The position numbers and the translations under genes are program-made. Of a DNA stretch of 6,062 nt, positions 1 to 6,030 are shown piece by piece; the first letter of the stretch is position 1; each line of letters begins with the position of its first letter. The notes below the pieces were generated by a model that ran no database searches, had not been told where the DNA came from, and worked only from the letters and a program-made list of their open reading frames with translations. This stretch comes from Promethearchaeota archaeon (GTDB lineage Archaea > Asgardarchaeota > Lokiarchaeia > Sigynarchaeales > SOKP01). The stretch lies in NCBI GenBank assembly GCA_019057975.1, contig JAHLWJ010000282.1, positions 1 to 6,062 on the forward strand, in the 5' to 3' direction.

Positions 1-2
1 TT

Positions 3-95
3 GAGAGGTATAATTTTGTAATTAAATCATATTATATTGGAGATGCTTTTATTGCTGCAATAGCTTGTCAGGGGACGGTTGTATTAGCTCAATAA
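3..95 (+). CDS. C-terminal end of an upstream protein, partial and unidentified
   Basis: An open frame enters from the left edge and ends at TAA 93-95, giving about 30 residues that include YYIGDAFIAAIACQG and finish GTVVLAQ. The composition (Gly, Ala, Cys, Tyr) looks like real protein rather than random AT-rich translation. The GDAF string recalls the GDAF motif of PfkB-type sugar kinases, but that is too short to assign a family. The last codons are read from the repeat core at 71-82 (Gln-Gly-Thr-Val-Val), so the original C-terminus may have been replaced when the repeat arrived. The start lies outside the window. It could also be a chance open frame, since 30 codons without a stop is weak evidence. 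Confidence 0.4.
   Translation, partial: ERYNFVIKSYYIGDAFIAAIACQGTVVLAQ
65..82 (+). repeat. Left half of a split hairpin repeat: arm TTGTCA plus core GGGGACGGTTGT
   Basis: The arm TTGTCA (65-70) is followed directly by the 12-base core GGGGACGGTTGT (71-82). The same core recurs exactly at 877-888. There the left arm is absent, but the reverse complement of this arm, TGACAA, lies two bases after the core. A G-rich core between short inverted arms resembles the REP-like elements that accompany IS200-like (RAYT) transposases in many bacteria. That family link is from memory and inference. No transposase is present in the window. Confidence 0.6.
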
Positions 96-127
96 TTCGG
101 TAACTTTAATATCACCGGAGATATATT

Positions 128-868
128 ATGAAAATAAGAATTGCAACTTGGAATATGGGATACTGGCAAAATAAAAATTATTTTGAAGAAGCATGGGATT
201 ATTATCTCAAAGAAATTAATGCAGATATTATCTTTTTTCAAGAAGCTAGGCCTTCAAAGAGGATTCAAAATGATAAGGAACATCTTGTTTGGAATGAGAT
301 TGGTGGTAATCGTCCTTGGGGTTCAGGCGTATATAGTAAAAAATATAAGTTAACTGAGGAAATTATAAAAACAGAATTCAAAGGTGCTTTTTCAATTGCC
401 AATACTAACATAAAGGATAAAAAATTAACCTTTATCTCATTGTATGGACTTATGGAAAGTAATGGTCCTACAAAAGGTTATGCTATGACAAATCTTCATA
501 GAATGCTTTCAGATCTTACGGGCATATTAAATGGTCATATTAACGGTAAAAGAAAGATAGTTCTTGGTGGCGATTTCAATGCGAGCATACAATTTGATGA
601 TATATATGGACAAAAGTATACGCCTAACGCACATAAAATATTTTTTGAAAGGATTAAAGACTTTGGATTATTTAATTGTTTTAATCCATTCTATAAAGAT
701 TATGTTCAAACCCTCAGGCATCATATAAGCAAAGTTAAATGGCAAAATGACTACTTTTTTATTAGTAAATCAGTCTCAAAAAAATTAATAAATTGCGAAG
801 TTGTAGAAAACGACAAAGTCCGAAAATTCAGTGATCATAACCCTGTAGTTATTACATTAGATTTGTAA
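128..868 (+). CDS. Endonuclease/exonuclease/phosphatase (EEP) family protein
   Basis: A 246-residue predicted metal-dependent phosphodiesterase of the EEP superfamily (DNase I, exonuclease III, sphingomyelinase, inositol phosphatases). The family signatures occur in order: TWNMG at 7-11 with metal-site Asn9, FFQEA at 36-40 with catalytic Glu39, LYG near Tyr106 (the exonuclease III Tyr position), GGDFNAS with Asp149 and Asn151, QNDYFF with Asn207-Asp208, and C-terminal SDHNPVV with Asp236-His237. All key residues are intact and the length fits a minimal single domain. No signal peptide or membrane segment is visible, so it is probably cytosolic. GGAG at 117-120, seven bases before the ATG, supports the start. 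The substrate cannot be read from sequence; DNA is plausible given the nuclease-rich surroundings. The gene is bracketed by two copies of a 12-base repeat core, which suggests it is an inserted or mobile unit. Confidence 0.9.
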   Translation: MKIRIATWNMGYWQNKNYFEEAWDYYLKEINADIIFFQEARPSKRIQNDKEHLVWNEIGGNRPWGSGVYSKKYKLTEEIIKTEFKGAFSIANTNIKDKKLTFISLYGLMESNGPTKGYAMTNLHRMLSDLTGILNGHINGKRKIVLGGDFNASIQFDDIYGQKYTPNAHKIFFERIKDFGLFNCFNPFYKDYVQTLRHHISKVKWQNDYFFISKSVSKKLINCEVVENDKVRKFSDHNPVVITLDL

Positions 869-876
869 GATATCGC

Positions 877-896
877 GGGGACGGTTGTTTTGACAA
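877..896 (+). repeat. Right half of the split hairpin repeat: core GGGGACGGTTGT plus arm TGACAA
   Basis: An exact second copy of the 12-base core (877-888) in direct orientation, followed by TT and the arm TGACAA (891-896). This arm is the reverse complement of the arm before the first core (65-70). The bases before the core (GATATCGC) do not match the left arm. Together the two half-elements would rebuild one complete short hairpin if the DNA at 83-888 were removed. It sits between the EEP gene stop and the ribosome site of the next gene. Confidence 0.6.
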
Positions 897-919
897 TATA
901 ATTTTAAGGGAGGATAATT

Positions 920-1783
920 ATGAACGCATTTGATTACATTTTATCGAAGCAAATCCAATGGGCGTATCGCAATAATATAGTGCTTATCGGGAGTAAAGGT
1001 AATCGTGGCCGCAAAGCCTATACTCAAAAATTAGATGATAATCTATTCGAACCTTTACTGCCAGAAACCGAAAATAATTTTAAAGAAGCTGATGGCGGAG
1101 AATTAACTGGAAGCCTTTACCCTTGTAAAATGCAAGCAGTTCACTCTTCGTCTGCATTGGGTGTGAATATTTTCCAATACTGGAAAAAAATAAATCAAGT
1201 TCCTGCCATAGCTGCTGCATGTAGATTTTGTTATACAGGTAATACTTCCTCTCAGGATATCAATTTTAAGGTTAAATATCCGATAAGTGGGAAATTCCTA
1301 CGTAGTCCGAATATTGATGTTGTTATTAATAACTCTCTAGAATCAAGATTTAAAGTTTTTGCAATAGAATGTAAATTTTCAGAAGCTTATTATCCAGGAA
1401 CACATTCCGGGATTTCTCCTAGATATATTGAGTTAAATAAAGTGTGGGATAATATGCCAAATTTATTAAAGTTGGCAAAAGAAATAAGTCCCGATGATAA
1501 TAGATTTACCCACCTACATTCCGCTCAATTAATAAAACACATTTTAGGACTAAAAGAAAAGTTTGGTAAAAATAAATTCCGACTTCTTTATCTTTGGTAT
1601 GATACGATAGGACCAGAAAGTGCGAATCACCATAAGGAAATAAAGGAATTTACTAAGATAACTAAAGATGATGGCATTCATTTTCATGCTATGAGTTATC
1701 AAGATTTAATTATTAAATTAGCGAAGAAGTACCGGGATACACACAGAGATTATGTAGATTATATTAGTGAGCGTTATTTATAA
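920..1783 (+). CDS. Putative PGN_0703-like restriction endonuclease, PD-(D/E)XK fold
   Basis: A 287-residue predicted Mg-dependent nuclease. A PD-(D/E)XK-type active site is visible: SPNIDVVI with Asp133, then a strand FAIECKF with Glu150-Cys-Lys152. The block HSSSALGVNIFQYW (75-88), the later HLHSAQLIKH (198-207) and the strand LLYLWYD (222-228) match my memory of proteins annotated as PGN_0703-family putative restriction endonucleases, some of which are noted as associated with ankyrin-repeat proteins. No methyltransferase gene with canonical motifs lies beside it, so a classical restriction-modification pair is not shown. GGGAGG at 908-913, six bases before the ATG, fixes the start. The gene begins 24 bases after the second repeat half-element. 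Cleavage specificity and a role in defence are inference. Confidence 0.75.
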   Translation: MNAFDYILSKQIQWAYRNNIVLIGSKGNRGRKAYTQKLDDNLFEPLLPETENNFKEADGGELTGSLYPCKMQAVHSSSALGVNIFQYWKKINQVPAIAAACRFCYTGNTSSQDINFKVKYPISGKFLRSPNIDVVINNSLESRFKVFAIECKFSEAYYPGTHSGISPRYIELNKVWDNMPNLLKLAKEISPDDNRFTHLHSAQLIKHILGLKEKFGKNKFRLLYLWYDTIGPESANHHKEIKEFTKITKDDGIHFHAMSYQDLIIKLAKKYRDTHRDYVDYISERYL

Positions 1784-1946
1784 TATACTCTTTTTAAATG
1801 ATATAAAAACGGTTGGCAATAAATTTAAAATCAGTAAATATATGAGTATTTTTATAATTATCATGTTCAAATAAATTTTCCTTTATTGAGTAATTTTATA
1901 TAGCCTTTAAATACCATATATAATTAAAATTGAGGAAATAAAAGAA

Positions 1947-2651
1947 ATGAAAAACCAGTATTTTGGTGATAGAAATGATTTTTTTAAGTATGACTTAGTC
2001 CTTAACTTGATTGAAAAAATAGAAAATTTAAAATGTTTTACTTTTATTCCAATGCTCACAGAAGATGATGGTTCTGGTGATGGTGCGTTAACCAATTATA
2101 ATGGAAGTAGGCGAAAAGAATTAGACGATTTTCTAAAGGACTGCATAAAAAAATCAGATAGGAAGGTAAAAAATCTTCGCTCATTTATGTCAAAATATGA
2201 ACAAATAGAATATCGTCCCTATAAAGATGATGAATATTTTTTACATGCAGAGAGGGAGCAATATTTCGATAGTATTCATTCTTCAATTCTTAATGAATCA
2301 GTAATATTAATCGACCCGGACAATGGATTTGAGGTTAAGAGTATGCGGAGTGGAACTGGCCATAAGTATATAAAGTATAAAGAGTTAAGCACTATATATG
2401 CTCGAATGGATTCTAATTCATTAATTATAGTTTATCAGCATATGCCAAGAGTGAAAAGAAAGCGTTTTTTTGCCCAGGTAGGAGAAAAAATATGCAATTG
2501 CACAAATACTATAAATCTTATATATTTATCGGATAATAGAATTGTCTTTTTTATCATGGCGAAAACCGATGAATTAAAGCATAAAACTCGGGAAGTACTA
2601 AATAATTATAGCAATATTAACAAGAAAATATATATGAAGGTATTAAAATGA
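1947..2651 (+). CDS. Unknown protein, distantly RlmJ/methyltransferase-like (QYFGD...DPDNG family)
   Basis: A 234-residue soluble protein of unknown function. The N-terminus (QYFGDRNDFFKYDLVL, residues 4-19) has the spacing GDxxDxxKY. This parallels GNxxDxxKH at the start of RlmJ-type rRNA adenine methyltransferases. A strand then leads into an acidic Gly-rich loop (TEDDGSGDG), where RlmJ has its cofactor loop. Later VILIDPDNGFE (119-129) sits where RlmJ has its DPPY catalytic motif, and LIIVYQHMPR ends at Arg168. The similarity suggests a Rossmann-type fold. The aromatic catalytic residue of DPPY is Asn126 here, so methyl transfer is uncertain. GAGG at 1932-1935 lies 11 bases before the ATG. 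The stop overlaps the next start as ATGA, so the two proteins are probably made together. A TcmP-like partner protein is an alternative. Confidence 0.7.
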   Translation: MKNQYFGDRNDFFKYDLVLNLIEKIENLKCFTFIPMLTEDDGSGDGALTNYNGSRRKELDDFLKDCIKKSDRKVKNLRSFMSKYEQIEYRPYKDDEYFLHAEREQYFDSIHSSILNESVILIDPDNGFEVKSMRSGTGHKYIKYKELSTIYARMDSNSLIIVYQHMPRVKRKRFFAQVGEKICNCTNTINLIYLSDNRIVFFIMAKTDELKHKTREVLNNYSNINKKIYMKVLK

Positions 2652-3331
2652 AATTTTTTCTATTCTCAAAAATATCATTTGAAATTCCTGACCCCATCAC
2701 TCTAATCGAATGCTACTGCTATCAGAATGATTTTTACTCTAAATATGACCTTCTGGAAGATAGGAAAATTGAGGATGTAAATAAAATTGGCGCACGTATC
2801 AAGAAAGAAGTACTTTTAGAATGTAAAATAATAATTGAAAGAACAAAGAGTGTAAATATATTTAAATATAATCTTGAACAATTTTTAAGCTTAGAAGAGA
2901 AAGATAGAAATGAACAGATTAAAGAACTAAATGAATTTGTTATTCAGAAGTTGTTAAAGATTAATAGTATTGGTTTGTCTACTACTACCAAGATTCTGCA
3001 TACTCTTTATCCAAAAATTATTCCTATGATTGATAGCCTGCTTCAAAAGAAATATCGTCAAGTAATTAATTATGGATGGACGAAAAATAAATCCGATCAA
3101 GTCTTTATCGATTTTTATAAAAATCTAAAAATAGGAGGTAATCGAAAAAATTTAAATTATATCTTTGAAAAATTATTGGAAAATAATATTCAACATTTAA
3201 CCAAGATAATAATATTCGATATTCTTTGGTGGACATATCTGAAAGCTGAGAAATTAAGGGAAGAAAAAGGGATTAATTATTGGGACACGATAAAATTTAT
3301 AAATGGAGGGCTGGTGAAAAAAATAAGATAA
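2648..3331 (+). CDS. Unknown protein with helix-hairpin-helix and glycosylase-like Asp (possibly DUF6308-like)
   Basis: A 227-residue, mostly helical basic protein. The clearest block is residues 102-131: LLKINSIGLSTTTKILH, then YPKIIPMIDSLL. This has the layout of the helix-hairpin-helix of HhH-GPD DNA glycosylases, with Ile108-Gly109 as the hairpin, Lys115 after it and Asp129 in the place of the catalytic Asp of the VDTHV motif. The hairpin-to-Asp spacing is a few residues shorter than in endonuclease III. The 'K-LH--P--P--D' pattern also resembles DUF6308-type proteins, as I recall them. No Cys cluster for an iron-sulfur centre is seen. GAAGG at 2636-2640 precedes the ATG, which overlaps the upstream stop by four bases, so it is translationally coupled to the QYFGD protein. 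DNA binding or base recognition is inferred, not shown. Confidence 0.65.
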   Translation: MKFFLFSKISFEIPDPITLIECYCYQNDFYSKYDLLEDRKIEDVNKIGARIKKEVLLECKIIIERTKSVNIFKYNLEQFLSLEEKDRNEQIKELNEFVIQKLLKINSIGLSTTTKILHTLYPKIIPMIDSLLQKKYRQVINYGWTKNKSDQVFIDFYKNLKIGGNRKNLNYIFEKLLENNIQHLTKIIIFDILWWTYLKAEKLREEKGINYWDTIKFINGGLVKKIR

Positions 3332-3455
3332 AAATTTATCAATAGTGAATTAATATAAGCGATAGAGAAAAATATTCCTAGCGATATAATCTTATAGGTT
3401 TTATATATTCTTATGAGTATTTCTGAAAATATTTATTCAAATTCGGGAGGTAAAA

Positions 3456-4169
3456 ATGATAAATAAAAACAAAAAAATAAATGATGCAGTATGGAGAGCA
3501 ATAAATAGAACAATTAATAAATTTAGAGAGCACCCATATTATTTCTTTACTGAATCTGATATCCATTCATATTTTTATCATGCATTATATTCAACCAAGC
3601 ATGAAGTATCAACTATAGATAAAAAGCGAATATATTGTATTCACCGGGAGTACCCAACTAATTTTAGATATAGGAAAAAAGATTTATTAAATAATGAAAT
3701 TTTAAAGCCATACGATTTGAATGATACATCAGGAAGCCGAGGTCATTATGACATGGCGGTATTAGATCCCGATTTTATCAAGAATGTAAACAGTGAAAAG
3801 GATATCATAAATAAAAATGTGAGTTTAGTAATAAAAAGAGCACAAAATAACAAAAATTTTGTTAATAGCAAAGAACTATTATTTGCAATAGAATTTAAAT
3901 ATGTAATAAATAACAGTAAAAATTTTGTTGATGAAGTAATAATGGATAATAAAAAATTGTTATTTGCCAAAGATTTTGGAGGAGCGTATGAAGCTGTTAA
4001 TTTAGTATTTTGCAATGTTAATACTACAAAATATACTGGACGTATAATTACAGAAGTACGAAATGCAGATAAAAAAATATTATCCATTTTTATTCACTCA
4101 TATTATGAGGAAGAGAAAAAAAGAACCCCAAGGCCAATAATGAACAAGAAAGAACCTAAAATAAAATAA
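3456..4169 (+). CDS. Predicted PD-(D/E)XK nuclease-like protein
   Basis: A 237-residue basic protein that is not a named family I recognise but has the core pattern of a PD-(D/E)XK nuclease. FTESDIHSYFYHAL holds a helix with Glu33 and Asp35. HREYPTNFRYR follows. GSRGHYDMAVLDP gives Asp99, and the strand LLFAIEFKYV gives Glu146-Phe-Lys148. The order E...D...ExK with a helix before and strands around it is typical of this superfamily. The tail after about residue 218 is Lys/Arg/Pro-rich and probably disordered or nucleic-acid binding. GGGAGG at 3445-3450, five bases before the ATG, is a strong ribosome site. A 124-base gap separates it from the preceding pair, so it may be transcribed separately. 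The gene is very A-rich, like the rest of the cluster and unlike the genes after 4430. The target is unknown; a single-protein defence nuclease is one possibility. Confidence 0.7.
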   Translation: MINKNKKINDAVWRAINRTINKFREHPYYFFTESDIHSYFYHALYSTKHEVSTIDKKRIYCIHREYPTNFRYRKKDLLNNEILKPYDLNDTSGSRGHYDMAVLDPDFIKNVNSEKDIINKNVSLVIKRAQNNKNFVNSKELLFAIEFKYVINNSKNFVDEVIMDNKKLLFAKDFGGAYEAVNLVFCNVNTTKYTGRIITEVRNADKKILSIFIHSYYEEEKKRTPRPIMNKKEPKIK

Positions 4170-4431
4170 TTTCTACCATGCTGTAGTCACGCTACCTTGA
4201 TACAATTAGAATATTCTCAGAGAGAAGTTGCCTTATTTAAGAGCATTCTACTAAAAAAATATTGAGTTAAAGAAAATAGAAAATTTAAAAAAAGGAAATA
4301 TCCCCGAAGAAAAAATTGAGTACAAAATGGAAAAATATCCCATCCGACCCACGCATGATAATGTTTTTCTTATAGAACAATGGTGTGAAAGTGTATTAAT
4401 GGAAAAACTGAAAGGGCTTGTTTTTAAAACA
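4170..4431 (+). pseudogene. Possible decayed gene fragment with a frameshift in an A7 run
   Basis: Two open stretches in neighbouring frames join at the A7 tract 4253-4259. The first (4170-4262) encodes a peptide with IQLEYSQREVALFKSILL and ends at TGA 4263-4265. The second, open from 4255, encodes LKKIENLKKGNIPEEKIEY, then YPIRPTHDNVFLIEQWCESV, and runs without a stop into the following hydrolase gene. Removing one A from the tract fuses them into one charged, helical sequence of about 85 residues. No ribosome site precedes it and I cannot name the parent protein. The alternative is that the part from ATG 4327 is a genuine 35-residue N-terminal extension of the hydrolase, with only a weak GAG at 4318-4320 as ribosome site, and that the first stretch is chance. 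Confidence 0.3.
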
Positions 4432-5757
4432 ATGAAAATAATAATTCACAGGGGAACGCATGAAATCGGTGCTTCATGTGTGGAAATACAAAGTAAAAAA
4501 AGCAGAATATTGATTGACATCGGTATGCCTTTGGTAAAAAAGAATGGAGATAGATTTAATTTTAAGGAGTATGAAAATACGCCCGGTCCTGAGCTGGTAA
4601 AGGAAAATGTGCTACCTGATATTGGTGGAGTTTATACCTGGGATACCGATAAGAAGATGATTGACGGAGTGCTTGTTTCACATCCGCATATAGACCATTA
4701 TGGTTTTTTCCGTTATCTCAATAAGGATATCTGTTTTTACCTGGGTGAAGCTACCAAAAAAATTATAGATCTAACGGTAATATTTACCTCGATTAGAGGG
4801 AGCATTTTAAATTATCATCCTATTGAGAGCGGGAAGAGTTTTCGTTGCGGTGATTTTAAAATAACGCCCTATCTGATGGACCATTCAGCTTTTGATTCTT
4901 ATGCTTTTTTGGTAGAGGCGGATGGGAAGAGTCTTATCTATTCCGGTGATTTCAGGGAACATGGTCGAAAGCAAAAAGCATTCCAATGGTTTTTGGAACA
5001 TGCGCCGGAAAATATAGATGTACTTCTCCTTGAAGGAACAGTTTTGGATAGAGGATTAAAAGGGAAAGAAGTAGAAGAATTTAAATCTGAAACAGAGATT
5101 GAAAATGAAACGGTAAAATTATTAGTGGCGAGTAAAAATATGACCCTTCTTTATTTTTCAGCCCAGAATATTGACCGGCTTGTTTCTTTTTATCGTGCTT
5201 CTTTAAAAACAGGGAAAATATTCGCCATTGATTTTTATACTGCCAATATTCTTGGTTGCCTAAAAGATTATGCCAGGATTCCTTACCCTTCCAAAAATTA
5301 TTCAAACATCAGAGTTTTCTTCCCTTATTGGTTGTGCAGTAGAATAAAACAGCAAGGTAGACAAGAATTAATGTATAAGTATAAAAGTTATAAGATTACC
5401 AAGCAAGAGATTTCTGATAAGAGCGGGGAAATAATGATGATGGTCAGACCATCGATGTTGAAAGACCTTAAATCAATTAAAAACATTGAAGGGGCTACAT
5501 TTATTTATTCGTTGTGGGAAGGGTATTTACAGGATGATTCCATGCAGAAGATGATGAGATTTATAAAGAAAAAGAATATGAAATTTTACCAGGTTCATAC
5601 CAGCGGGCATGCCGAGATTGATACCTTGAAAAAAGTGGTAAAGAAATTAAAGCCGGGGAAAATAATCCCGATTCATACTTTTCATCCTGATAAATATGGT
5701 GGTTTGTTTAGCCAGAAGATAGTACAGGTTTCAGATGGAGAGGTTTTTGAGGTGTAA
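4432..5757 (+). CDS. Metallo-beta-lactamase fold hydrolase, beta-CASP/RNase J-like
   Basis: A 441-residue predicted metal-dependent hydrolase, probably a nuclease acting on RNA. It opens HRGTHEIGASCVEI, the usual N-terminus of this family. The metal ligands are in order: SHPHIDHYG with His84, His86, Asp88 and His89; MDHSAFDS with His151; and SGDFREHG with Asp173. LLLEGTVLDRG follows with Glu201. The middle region fits a beta-CASP cap. The C-terminus has TSGHAEI (His393) and IIPIHTFHPDKYG (His415), as in the RNA-specificity region of RNase J-like proteins. Length is typical of compact beta-CASP members and shorter than RNase J itself. The frame is open further upstream and ATG 4327 would give 476 residues. 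I chose ATG 4432 because the family domain starts there, although the nearest GGG (4414-4416) is 15 bases away. Base composition is less AT-rich than upstream. Confidence 0.85.
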   Translation: MKIIIHRGTHEIGASCVEIQSKKSRILIDIGMPLVKKNGDRFNFKEYENTPGPELVKENVLPDIGGVYTWDTDKKMIDGVLVSHPHIDHYGFFRYLNKDICFYLGEATKKIIDLTVIFTSIRGSILNYHPIESGKSFRCGDFKITPYLMDHSAFDSYAFLVEADGKSLIYSGDFREHGRKQKAFQWFLEHAPENIDVLLLEGTVLDRGLKGKEVEEFKSETEIENETVKLLVASKNMTLLYFSAQNIDRLVSFYRASLKTGKIFAIDFYTANILGCLKDYARIPYPSKNYSNIRVFFPYWLCSRIKQQGRQELMYKYKSYKITKQEISDKSGEIMMMVRPSMLKDLKSIKNIEGATFIYSLWEGYLQDDSMQKMMRFIKKKNMKFYQVHTSGHAEIDTLKKVVKKLKPGKIIPIHTFHPDKYGGLFSQKIVQVSDGEVFEV

Positions 5758-5811
5758 GGGATAACAGGTCCCATTTTCTTAAAAAGTTACTCAATAATAG
5801 GGGGAAGTGTC

Positions 5812-6030
5812 GTGCTTGACAGAAAAGTTGTAAGAGAATTCTTGGATGAAGAACTTAAGGAAATAGAAGTACCTGATGATATTTTTAAAGATGCACTTAT
5901 AGAGACTTTCTGTAAGTACATTGAAGATGACTATTATGAATGGTTAAAAGATAACTTTAAATCGTTTTTTAACTATGGAAAACCCGATTGGCAGTGGATA
6001 AGAGAAGGAATTAAAAAGTGTGGGAGATGA
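5812..6030 (+). CDS. Small acidic hypothetical protein, GTG start
   Basis: A 72-residue protein I do not recognise. The start is GTG at 5812, supported by a strong G-rich ribosome site (GGGGGAAG, 5800-5807). No in-frame ATG gives a comparable protein. The first half is rich in Asp and Glu (DEELKEIEVPDD). Residues 33-63 are rich in aromatic residues (FCKYIEDDYYEWL, then FFNYGKPDWQW), which suggests a small helical domain with an exposed aromatic face. It has no signal peptide or membrane helix and two Cys (34, 70) that form no metal motif. It lies 54 bases after the hydrolase gene in the same direction with no strong terminator between, so co-transcription is likely. Its TGA overlaps the ATG of a following frame, suggesting coupling to that downstream gene. 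Confidence 0.65.
   Translation: MLDRKVVREFLDEELKEIEVPDDIFKDALIETFCKYIEDDYYEWLKDNFKSFFNYGKPDWQWIREGIKKCGR

Noticed and set aside
141..353. 70-codon open frame overlapping the EEP gene in another frame
   Set aside because: It lies wholly within the EEP coding sequence, whose catalytic motifs are intact, and is a frame shadow.
890..918. Promoter-like TTGACA (890-895), 17-base spacer, GATAAT (913-918)
   Set aside because: Consensus is excellent, but transcription would start after the ATG at 920 and lose the ribosome site, and there is no good internal start. The TTGACA is explained as the repeat arm.
1919..1924. Perfect -10 TATAAT before the QYFGD gene
   Set aside because: No acceptable -35 lies 16-18 bases upstream and transcription would begin at the ribosome site itself. 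Chance is likely in AT-rich DNA.
1907..2095. 62-codon open frame on the minus strand
   Set aside because: It is antisense to the start of the QYFGD gene. Its hydrophobic, Ser/Ile-rich composition is what reverse translation of A/T-rich DNA yields.
3385..3390. TATAAT before the PD-(D/E)XK gene
   Set aside because: The expected -35 position reads ATAGAG, which is not a match. A promoter in this gap is plausible but not supported.
3852..3929. Direct repeat AAAAATTTTGTT (3852-3863 and 3918-3929) inside the PD-(D/E)XK gene
   Set aside because: It encodes the similar peptides KNFVN and KNFVD, but the word is low complexity and the surrounding sequence does not align well enough for a duplication.
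3746..4087. 113-codon open frame on the minus strand
   Set aside because: It is the antisense shadow of the PD-(D/E)XK gene, which has a strong ribosome site and conserved motifs. The minus-strand protein is low complexity with no ribosome site.
5081..5305. 74-codon open frame on the minus strand
   Set aside because: It is antisense within the hydrolase gene, with no ribosome site or recognisable motif.
5758..5780. Possible terminator GGGA-loop-TCCC followed by ATTTTCTT after the hydrolase gene
   Set aside because: The stem is only four base pairs and the T tract is interrupted, too weak to call a terminator.
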